Below are positions 52,439 through 61,593 of a DNA stretch of 64,000 bases, one piece after another. Positions within the stretch are counted from its first letter, which is position 1, and each line of letters opens with the position of its first letter. Both the position numbers and the translations under genes were made by a program. Source of the stretch: Mya arenaria (lineage: Eukaryota > Mollusca > Bivalvia > Myida > Myidae); contig NC_069136.1 of NCBI RefSeq assembly GCF_026914265.1, positions 57,597,492 through 57,661,491 of the forward strand, given 5' to 3'. The notes under the pieces were generated by a model. The model made no database searches, was not told the DNA's origin, and saw only the letters and a list, made by a program, of their open reading frames with translations.

Positions 52439-53618
52439 AACAAGAGGCCCAAAAGGGCCTATGCTCTACTGGCATGGCTTTTGTGGTCATATCAATCCAG
52501 AGCATGTATGTATGGGTAAAAGGCAACAGACATATAGTTTATGTTTTGTGTTTGGGTTACCTGAAAACGTAGCACGTTCAACATCTGAGCCCAGAAAGTA
52601 TTGTAAGCAGATTAGTTGCATGAACTATTTTAATATGTGCCAAGTAAAAGTCATCTGACAAAAAAATGCTTTCAAAACTGTACTCATAGTAAAATTTTCT
52701 GTAGTTTTAAAAGTTAAAAAAAGTTGGTCAAAAGGTCAAAGTCAAGGGCATCCTAGGACAACATTGATCAATTTGAACAAACATTCACAATCAATTGTGC
52801 TGAGATGGATGCACGAACACACAAAAAGATTTTCAAGCCTTTCCAGATTTATGTTTACCAAACCTGTGAACCCTGGGTGTGGCCAGTAATGACACCAGGT
52901 GCATAACTTAAACATTCACAACCAATTTTGTTAAGATGAATGCGCAAACTACAGAACTTAAAGCTAAAAAATGGCCTTTGGGCTTTCAACAAGAACAAGG
53001 CAGAGTAATTCACAAAATCAACTGCAGAAGCAAAAAGCAAATTGTCTCTCAAAATCCTAGACTTGCAAATTGTCTCCCTTAACTCTAGACTTGAATTAAC
53101 ATATACATGTAAACTTGGCTAAAAATAGAATTCGCTCATGCAGACCTGGCTAAAAATAGAAAGCATTTCTTTAAAACTTTCATGGCCCATAATCTAGGCA
53201 TTCATGGGCGGATCTTGCTGGTTTTCGAAAGGAAACAAGCTTTAATGGATATCTAGATACTGTTCAAGTTTCATCGAGATATAATCAAAACTGAAGACTG
53301 TATCGTGTTCACAACCAATTGTAAATACACAATAGCATTTTTTTTATACTATCAAGGGCCATAATCTAGGCATGATGGGCGGATCTGGCTGGTTTTCGAA
53401 AGGAACCGAGCTCTAATGGATATCTAGATACTGTACAAGTTTCATCGAGATACAATCAAAACTGAAGACTGTATCATGTTCACAAGCAATTGTTTACAGA
53501 CGCACGACCGCACGGACGCACGGATGCACATACTACGTACACATTACCATCGCATAAGCTCATCTGGCCTTTGGCCAGTAGAGCTAAAAACCTGTTTTGT
53601 CACATCGCGACTCTTGTT
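52439..53618. mobile_element. 1.18-kb non-coding element with AACAAGAG termini
   Basis: Starts AACAAGAGGCCCAAAAGGGC and ends with the inverse GCGACTCTTGTT. Subterminal CTCTACTGG at the left faces CCAGTAGAG at the right. Inside are two tandem versions of ATGGATATCTAGATACTG..ACTGAAGACTGTATC and a CGCACGGACGCACGGATGC stretch. No transposase frame is present. Related pieces are at 31.5-31.95 kb and 45.49-45.52 kb. Confidence 0.6.
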
Positions 53619-54346
53619 CACTTTTTAATTTGATTTTTTTTTGCTTTTGACACAAAATTACATATTAAATTGTTACTGTATTCACTTCTAAGTCATAGCA
53701 GCATAGTCGAGCGCTGTCTTACGACATCTCTTGTTCAATTCAACTTTTCAAAGGGTCATTATTTAGGATTGACAGATGCAATACCACTGGCTATCAAATA
53801 TGACTATCCAATACTTCCGTTATTAAAAATCACTACAAAGACTGTTAAGGACGCTTACTATTTGGTTGTCAAATTACCTTGACTAAAAATACATTATATT
53901 GACACTGTACAAATGTATTGGAATTTGTTTTATTAGCATGAAAACAACAAAAGTTTTTCTTATAACAGAGCTTTATACCACATAGTGGAAATAAAATAAT
54001 TTTCAAATAATTCCAAACAACTGAACAGTCAAAAATTGTTTTTACTACCTTCTAAAAACCTGTCAACTCTAAATCTATAATGCAATAAATAGCTAATATT
54101 GCAATATTATATAATATGAACATTTTAAAAATAATTTTCAAGAACAAGTTCAGGACGAAAATGCACATAGCACGAAGCATGTCACACTAAACGCTTAATT
54201 TTACACAAAATTAGCACTTAATCACCAAAGTTCAAACCAGCACTTTCAACGTTAGGTTGCATATTACTACAAGAAGCCAAGAATCAAATTAAAATTGGAA
54301 CAGAAGGTTTTACTTCAAACCAAAATTATACTTAAACTGAAAGAAT

Positions 54347-54601
54347 AGGCCCCAATTTCTCGAAACTTCTTAAGTCCCTTATAGCAGGATTAAGCTATTA
54401 AAGCTCAGTATTTTTGTTTTTCAATTATTTGCGTAAGATTTACCGGTACTTCTTTAAGTGTTTTTATACTTTTGATAGGAGTAATCTTTATGATAATCAC
54501 AATTAACCATTTTTCATCTATCATAATTAAATTTATGTATGTAATTTGGCTAATTGAATTAAGCTACTTAAGCCTGTAAAGATTCGAGAAATTGGAGCCA
54601 G
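54347..54601. mobile_element. MITE family C, copy 2
   Basis: GGCCCCAATTTCTCGAAACT and, inverted, ATTCGAGAAATTGGAGCCA bound about 255 bp. It ends 77 bp from the WDR53 stop codon and may lie in that gene's 3' UTR. Confidence 0.85.
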
Positions 54602-54677
54602 GTGTACAATACAAAAAAATATTTTCATTTTTTTTCTTTCTAGATCTACATGTATGTAGTTCACAGTAGACCAAAAA

Positions 54678-55727
54678 TCACATCTGAAAAACTGGTATCA
54701 TAGTGAGAGCACTTGTCTGGTCAGCGACCAGCACAAAGCTTCGCTCCTCATGTGCAAAGTACTTCAGCCAGTTGATCTTCGATTCATGATGGATTTCTCC
54801 GATCTTACAGCAATCTGTAATGTAGCTGTTTCTATTATGAATGGGTGAGGCATGTCCATTCGTTGCATTATGTGGCATCTGATCGTTATCTTCTTCCATT
54901 TTTGCTAAATCCCATGCATTGATAGCACAATCATTCCCCCCAGTGATCAACTTTGTTTCAGTAATGAAAGTCACCTGCGAAACACCTTGTGTATGACCAT
55001 GCAGTGTGAAGAGTTCTGAAATTTGTTTCTTTGTTGCATCGAAGATGGACACAAATCCATTCTCTAAAGCACAGGCCAGGTATTTTCCATCTGGGGACAT
55101 TGAAAGATGGTGTAAAAATGGCGGATTCACCATGTACACTCCAAGCTCAGATGGGGCATCCTGCAGTTCCTGCATACTGAACTGGTTAACACACTTTGGT
55201 CTTGAGAAGTCCCAGTGGATAAGATTACAATCCATCCCACCAGTGAAGATTTCCCAAGGCTTTCTGACGCGAAAACAAGCAGTTGAACAGATATTGGTAT
55301 GTTTCCTCCTCAAGGTTTTATACAACCTTTTTTCTTGAAGCGAAATTATCTTTATCTCACCAGAGTCATCACAAGCAGCAAGATACTGATCTTTTTCATC
55401 CAGGACCAGCTGGTTAATCTCATCCTCATTGAATTGATAGGTTTCTACTGCTGCCTGCAAATCCCTGTCATCAAATACTTTAACAGTGGTTCCAACAGCA
55501 GCATAGAATATGTTAGAGTTTGATTTTGATAATGTGACACTCGTGCAGTCATGATCTTGACTTGGGAGTCTATGAAGGAGGTTTCCATTTCTAGCCCATA
55601 TGCAAATTTCTCCTTCCTCCCCACCAGACACTATTTTTGAGCCATCAGGTGTACTGTCAACACACAGAATGGTGTTTGTATGACCTCCTTCAAACTTGAG
55701 AAGAATTTCAACATCAGCATCCGCCAT
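54678..55727 (-). CDS. WDR53: WD repeat-containing protein 53
   Basis: A 349-aa, single-exon WD40 beta-propeller protein (human WDR53 358 aa). The N-terminus GGHTNTILCVDSTPDGSKIV, the phrase NEDEINQL, the DDSGEIKI blade, RKHTNICSTACFR, GGMDCNLIHWDFSRPK, then HTQGVSQVTF..TGGNDCAINAWDL and the end KINWLKYF..VLVADQTSALTMIP follow the human protein blade by blade. WDR53 is known as a predicted substrate receptor for CUL4-DDB1 ubiquitin ligase; no enzymatic motif is expected. An insertion (DNQMPHNATNGHASPIHNRN) between the last blades replaces the basic spacer of the human protein. The start is the first Met before the conserved GGH. A CTACAG just upstream could be an acceptor for a 5' UTR intron. 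Inverted repeats flank the gene. Confidence 0.95.
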   Translation of the reverse strand: MADADVEILLKFEGGHTNTILCVDSTPDGSKIVSGGEEGEICIWARNGNLLHRLPSQDHDCTSVTLSKSNSNIFYAAVGTTVKVFDDRDLQAAVETYQFNEDEINQLVLDEKDQYLAACDDSGEIKIISLQEKRLYKTLRRKHTNICSTACFRVRKPWEIFTGGMDCNLIHWDFSRPKCVNQFSMQELQDAPSELGVYMVNPPFLHHLSMSPDGKYLACALENGFVSIFDATKKQISELFTLHGHTQGVSQVTFITETKLITGGNDCAINAWDLAKMEEDNDQMPHNATNGHASPIHNRNSYITDCCKIGEIHHESKINWLKYFAHEERSFVLVADQTSALTMIPVFQM

Positions 55728-56524
55728 TTTTGTACCTGTAGTTATAAAATTTTATTAATCTATAAATAGTATAATCTTCAATAATCTTATGATAGAGTTT
55801 ACAATTGGTTCACCACCTAAATTGCTATTTCCCTTTATTTCAATATTTCTTTCAAAAAATTATATTTGTCTTTTTAAGTTAGGTTAGGGTAGTCTAGATT
55901 ACAGTGTTTAAATAAGCGACGAGGGTCAATTTCAGTTGTCGACTTTGTTGAGTAGATAAAAGTTTGAATATTAAATCTGATGTAAAAGGCCGATATTTCC
56001 CTTTACTGGGTTTAAAAAAGAATCATTTAGGCACAGGCAGACTATAGTCTACAGCGACACTGAAATTCAATAAACAACAAGACGATGACGCTGTAATTTG
56101 ATAAAATAAAAAAAAGCGAAAAGGCACAAAATACACAAACATGAGTGAGCATGAGAATATCTCGTATTTATGTATTTTCAATGCAATTTGGACAATTTTT
56201 ATCACACAAATCCCGAAAATCACTAACTAGATTTATCTCTGATGTAGAATATATATGCTTAGGAATAATAAGAAATAGTTTGCTTCTGTATTTGTGGTCC
56301 ATGCTAACAGGGTTAGGACAAAGCCTATACCAAATGATTGTACATTGACAGATTTTTTTACTTTTTATTTAAAAGGCCAATTCTTCGTTAGGAATTTGAA
56401 GAATCCCGTATAACACGTCTATTATTTTAGATGAGGGCAAAGGCTAGCTACAATAACGAGCATTCAGGGATGCTTTTTGAAATTATTTTGAAAATTCTTA
56501 CAAATCCCTGTCTCAAGTCTGCAA

Positions 56525-57690
56525 TAGTCATGAAATTGTGAACAGACTCATTGACGGCCAATCACACAAGAGCCGTGGTAAGACAGCACGCTCGACTACG
56601 CCGCTTTGACTTAGAATACAAGAACAATGTAATAATACCAAGTTTGGTCTCTTTATGTCAAACCTAACTAAAACTATTTGATACATAAGGTGATTTTGAT
56701 GCTGCCCTCCCACCAGCCTGCCCAAACAATGACGCAAGTCATTCAAATAATTTGATTTCCCATTATGAAAATGTGGTTAAAAAAAAGAATATACAAATAT
56801 GCCTTTCAAAGGAAATTAAAAAAAAAAATAATAATTTTTTTTTAAAAAATCAAGGGCCATAATTTGTATTTAGGCTTAAAACGGAGTTATGTTTCTTGTT
56901 GTAAGATGGTCATAAATAATTTTGAATTTCATTAAGTGCATTTAATGAATGGTATAGAAGTTTTTTTTATTAAAATCCCAACTTGCCCTCAACTTTTAGT
57001 TGCCTAAAACTTTAACCTAAGTCAATCAGGGGCTGTAACTTGTATTAAGGATATGGAGTTATGTAACCTCATTGGGTTATGGTCCTGAACAATTGTGTGA
57101 AGTATTAAGTCAATTGAATGAAGGGTATAGAAGTTATTAAACAATATCCCAACCTGCCCTAAAACTTTAACCTAAGTTCCATAGTCAATCAGGGGCCATA
57201 ATTTGTATAAAAGATAATATGGAGTTATCTAACCTCATAATGTGATGGCTCTGAACATCTGTGTGAAGTATTAAGTCAATTGAATGAATGGTATTAGAGT
57301 TTTAAGTGAAAATCCCAACTTGCCCTAAAACTTTAACCTGCCCTAAAACTTTAACCTAAGTCAATCAGGGGCCATAACTTGTATTTAGGATAATATGGAG
57401 TTATGTAACCTCATTATGTGATGGTCCTGAACAACTGTGTAAAGTATTAAGTCAAATAAACAAAGGATATAGAAGTTATTAATAAATATTCCAACTTGCC
57501 CTAAAACTTTAACCCAAGTTCCATAGTCAATCAGGGGCCAAAATCTGTGTAAAGAATAATATGGAGTTATCTAACCTCATCACGTGATGGCCCTGAACAA
57601 CTGTGTGAAGTATTAAGTCAATTGAATGTAGGGTATTGGACTTATAAGTGAAAATCCCAACTTGGCTTAAAACTTGAACCGGACGCCGAC
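56525..57690 (-). repeat. dispersed repeat with about 180-bp internal units, minus orientation
   Basis: Reverse-oriented relative of 50028-50720. About five internal units carry CCCAACTTGCCCTAAAACTT, TCAATCAGGGGCCATAA, ATATGGAGTTATGTAACCTC and CTGAACAACTGTGTGAAGTA. They are preceded on this strand's far side by the shared tail (CCTCCCACCAGCCTGCCC, TGACGCAAGTCATTCAAAT). Confidence 0.85.
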
Positions 57691-59890
57691 GCTGGGGTGA
57701 GTAGTATAGCCCACCTATTCTTCAAATAGTCGAGCTAAAAACTGCCATTTAGGTGTACTAGGCCATGGCGTACATATTATCAGCACTTGTCTTAACTCAT
57801 TGCACAAATTAAAAAAAAATATTTGAATTAAAATCATTTGTAATAAGTGCACATATAAGTATTACTAATATAATTTTTAAAGCCTTCGAGTCGACATGCA
57901 TGTGTTAACAACAATATCCGAATATTTCGTTAATCCGAATTATTCGTTTATCCGAATATCATTTTCTTTTAAATAAAGCATTGGTAGACATGACTTAATC
58001 ATTGATGGCATCAACAATTAACAACTTGTAGTTTATTCAGAAAATATCGGTAAATTATACGAAAAAGAAGGCAGGAATTGTTTTAAAACAAATTCACCTT
58101 TCCTAACAAAAAATACTTCCGGTAGGTATGGTTGCTTTGATTGACCTATTCTAACGGAACATTAATCGATTAAATAAACAGGTTTGGTTAAAAAAAGCTT
58201 GACTCCCTCAAAATAGTATATTCAGTGTGTGTATATCATGTGATAAATTACGTCATATATGCTACGTCGGAAGGCAACATTTGCTAAAAATGAAGACAAC
58301 AATAACTTTCCTTCTACAACACCATTTTAATTGAAACAAAGGGCAGTCTATACCGCTTAAAGGGCCCCGAAATTTGATAAAGTCATTAGATTCACCAAAC
58401 ACTTCGACAAACCTGTTTCCAAAATCATGTTTTGACAGTGCTCCGTCAGACGGCCGCATTGTGAATAGGTTTGTCGAAGTGTTTAAAGAAACTGAACTCT
58501 CAATCAAACTCTGGTAAAAGACCGAAGGCAAGGCTCTGTAGGCGGCGTAGACTGCGCTATGTTTCATTTAAAATGGGAAGAAATAGTGAAGTTATCTTTT
58601 TTCATATCAAAATATTGCCTTTCGACGTAGCATTTATGAGTATATCACGTGGTATACACAGACTGATATTGACGAGTGTGTGTTTTTAAGCTTCGCTCGA
58701 ATTAAGTTGTTTGTTTAGCTCGTCTATAGGGCTGTCAGACTTTTTAACTCCTGTGTCATTTGTGAAATCAAAGACTTTTCAGCCCCTTTTTCATTTTAAC
58801 CCCTATAAGTGCTAAGACTTGTCACCCCACCCCCTATATATGGCTATTTAAATATATCAACTAGGGTTTGAAAAGTCTGAAATATAGCAGTTGAAAAGTC
58901 CAAACAGGTAGGGGTTGCAAAGTCTTTAAAGTGGGGGTTGAAAAGTCTAAGGGTTGAAAAGTCTTCGTTTTGAGAAGGGGTTAAAAGACCTGCTTCCGTC
59001 TATTGTCAGGGACAAAATGCACTTTTAAAGCGAAATCAGTATCCCTGACTTTAATAATAATCTATCTTTAAGGCGCAGTGGCCTTAGTTGTCAGGTTGAA
59101 GTGTTTCCGAATGCCTACCACCGGTCATAGTGACAATGCCGATGACTGTTTCAAGGACACACTAGTATCAAGACATTCTACATCCTGAGGTTGCACGCTG
59201 TAGACTGTTTACTTCACGGTCTTCACAGATATCAATATATTTATAAACTCATTTAAAACTACGACCAACGAGCATTGTCCGTGTTAATATCATATCATAT
59301 ATAGCAATTCACTCGTTAAAGAAATACAAATGTAGTGTCGTATGCAATTCGTTACAAACAGAAATGAGTTCTTCAAGTATGATATGTGCCCTCTTATTTC
59401 ATGTTGAACTGGCTCTTGGGGAGTTTCAGAGCTTTGCTAACACTGTCCATATTCACTTTATCTGTTTAGTTTTGTATAGTTAATATAGAAGATATCTCAT
59501 TAAAGAAGACTGTCGTAATATATTACTTGTAAAGTCCCAATCGCACACAATATTGATAAGATCCTCTTGACGTACATGTATAGCATCACTTTGATTACAA
59601 ATGTTGTTACGGGTCTTGCCCACAATTTTGCAATTATGCAAGTTTATAAGTGTCATGAATAGTAATTTCATAACAAGGATGAAGTATTCGCAAGATTGAA
59701 TAATTAGATAATTCTGAAATCAATGGCTTGATCTGTTTGAGGGAGGAAACAGTAGCCGTAAACAATGCCTATCTGAGGATTTGACATTTTTCGGGTAAAA
59801 CCCGTAATGCCGGATTTGTCAACGTGTATGCATATATTCCAGCGTCGGCACAACATAAATACTATATTTAGCATACGTTGCAAAAATGCG
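57691..59890. other. intergenic, small repeats only
   Basis: AT-rich DNA with a perfect 18-bp inverted repeat at 58397-58484 and a run of TTGAAAAGTCT phrases at 58,870-58,960. I see no coding exon. Confidence 0.5.
58397..58484. repeat. perfect 18-bp inverted repeat
   Basis: AAACACTTCGACAAACCT at 58397-58414 and AGGTTTGTCGAAGTGTTT at 58467-58484 flank 52 bases. The antisense frame covering it is not coding in character. Confidence 0.85.
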
Positions 59891-59899
59891 TGGCGATAT

Positions 59900-60375
59900 C
59901 GGGATTAATAGTTGAAATTTGACCAGAACTTTGTTTTCAAACAATCGGCCATTGAAATCACCTGCAAGTATACATTATCCTGCTTTTGACTAAAGAGGAA
60001 AAATGCCCGAACAACATGCTGAGAATACCCTAATATGCGTCATAGTCATTATCAGATGGCGTATATACAAAAACTATACGTTGATGGCTGCTCATTACTT
60101 TTTACCTTGATGCCTAGAATTTTATAAGTTTGAATATTATTGGCAGGATTGACACAATGCATTAACTTTTGCTTAAGAAGAACAGCCGTACCCATTTTCC
60201 GCATTTGTAGGGTCCAAATATTTGTTTTCCTCGTATCGTCTATCGTACAGAGAGCCTGGTAGTTTGATTTGATTGAAGGAGTGCTAAATCTATATTTGTG
60301 TCATCTGAATGTTCGAAGATCTGGTTAAGGCTGAGTCCACAATGCCTCTAACATTCCAACGGAGTAGCATTAAAC
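59900..60375 (-). pseudogene. decayed LINE (non-LTR retrotransposon) endonuclease fragment
   Basis: On the minus strand the order matches an apurinic-type LINE endonuclease. LLRWNVRGIVDSAL at about 60,330-60,375 resembles the N-terminal WNVxGL motif. KMGTAVLLKQKLMHCVN at about 60,155-60,210 resembles the GGVAILI strand, followed by YKILGIKVK and SFCIYAI. After stops and a frame change comes GDFNGRL at about 59,945-59,965, the GDFN motif. Spacing between motifs is right for the domain. The reverse transcriptase part is absent. The clade is not determined. Confidence 0.5.
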
Positions 60376-60451
60376 AGCATAAAGGCCGCATCGGTGTTTA
60401 ACATGACTGTGTCCCATAGTCTGTGTTTGTAGTATGGCGAGAATGGGTTTG

Positions 60452-60792
60452 TTAAAGCTGCACTCTAACAGATTGAACGTTTTGACAACTTTTTTTATTT
60501 TTTGTCTTGGAATGAGCAGTTTTTGCGTAAATATCGGAAAAACAGTGATAAAAGACTGATGACAAAAGATCAGATCGCAGATGTTCGTATTTCTTCTCCA
60601 AAATTGATGTTTTATACATTTTTCTGATAAAACATTAAATTTGGAATGGAAATATTAAAAAAAACTGCGGTCTGATCTTTTGTCAACAGTCTTACATCAC
60701 TGGTTTGCAGATATTTACGCAAAAAAATACTATTTCAAGACAAAAAATAAAAACGTTGGAAAAATGGTAAATCTGTGAGAGTGCAGCTTTAA
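60452..60792. mobile_element. TTAA-flanked MITE, family A, copy 4
   Basis: TTAAAGCTGCACTCTAACAG and CTGTGAGAGTGCAGCTTTAA bound a 341-bp element, the best preserved of the four copies here. It is internally near-palindromic (AAAGACTGATGACAAAAGAT facing GATCTTTTGTCAACAGTCTT). It inserted beside the LINE fragment. Confidence 0.9.
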
Positions 60793-61500
60793 GGTATCAT
60801 CACGCGTAGGATCCCACCCGTCTTTCCTGTTGTTGTCATATGGATACTGCCTGTCCCAATACACGTCGTGGTACCATGAGTCGTATTCGCCCCCACGGTC
60901 ATACGACCAGCGAGTCTGTACTTGGGACGCTGTTGTCTCACTCGATGATCCTGTCGAGAGAGAGAGTGAGGGTGAGAGCGTCCCTGTTTGTAAGTATTTC
61001 AGTAAGAAAAAATACTGATAATTAAAATATAGCGAAGTTTTTTAAGGTTATACACATGGCTTACCTCAATGTCACTCTAAAACATGTACAGATTTGTAGA
61101 TTGTTTAACTACTAGTCTTTGTTTATTCTCGAAGATAGATAATATTGTTCTTTTTCTTTGAACTTACCTAAAAAATTAATTGTATATACATTTGTTGTAA
61201 ACCTCGTATCGCATGTTTTATATGTGTAGAGTGTATGATAAACTTTGAAATTTGAAGTTCATTTCTCTTAAATCTCTTATGGGAACTCTGTATTTCTGTA
61301 CTTTTTGAAACATGTATTCATCATGTCCTGGCGGAAACGGAAGTTTACACAGACGGTCAGACGGACTAGAATACTCATGCAATTATCATTTCGTCCTAGT
61401 GTTACCTCTGGAACAGATTATAATTCACAATTAAATGTTCTTATCTTTACTCTAATGAACTCGAATGTGTATAAAGTATAGTGTCAGACAGAGGACAAAA
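60793..61500. other. upstream region of the GH128-like gene
   Basis: Nothing recognised apart from a purine-rich GAGAGAGAGTGAGGGTGAGA stretch near 60,955. Two overlapping short frames near 60,830-61,020 have no family resemblance that I recognise. Confidence 0.4.
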
Positions 61501-61503
61501 CCT

Positions 61504-61509
61504 ATATAT
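61504..61509 (+). promoter_or_regulatory. possible TATA box of the GH128-like gene
   Basis: TATATA lies 90 bases before the ATG at 61594, which would leave a leader of about 60 bases. The region is AT-rich, so chance is not excluded. Confidence 0.35.
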
Positions 61510-61593
61510 ACCATTGTCAAGTGCAGAGCTTGAAAGGAAACTCACTTTAACTTGATATATATTTATAGTTAAGTTAATTCTAACCGGACTATA

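Noticed and set aside
58262-58567. 101-codon minus-strand frame near 58.4 kb
   Set aside because: It spans an inverted repeat, has no recognisable domain and no supporting splice or promoter signals.
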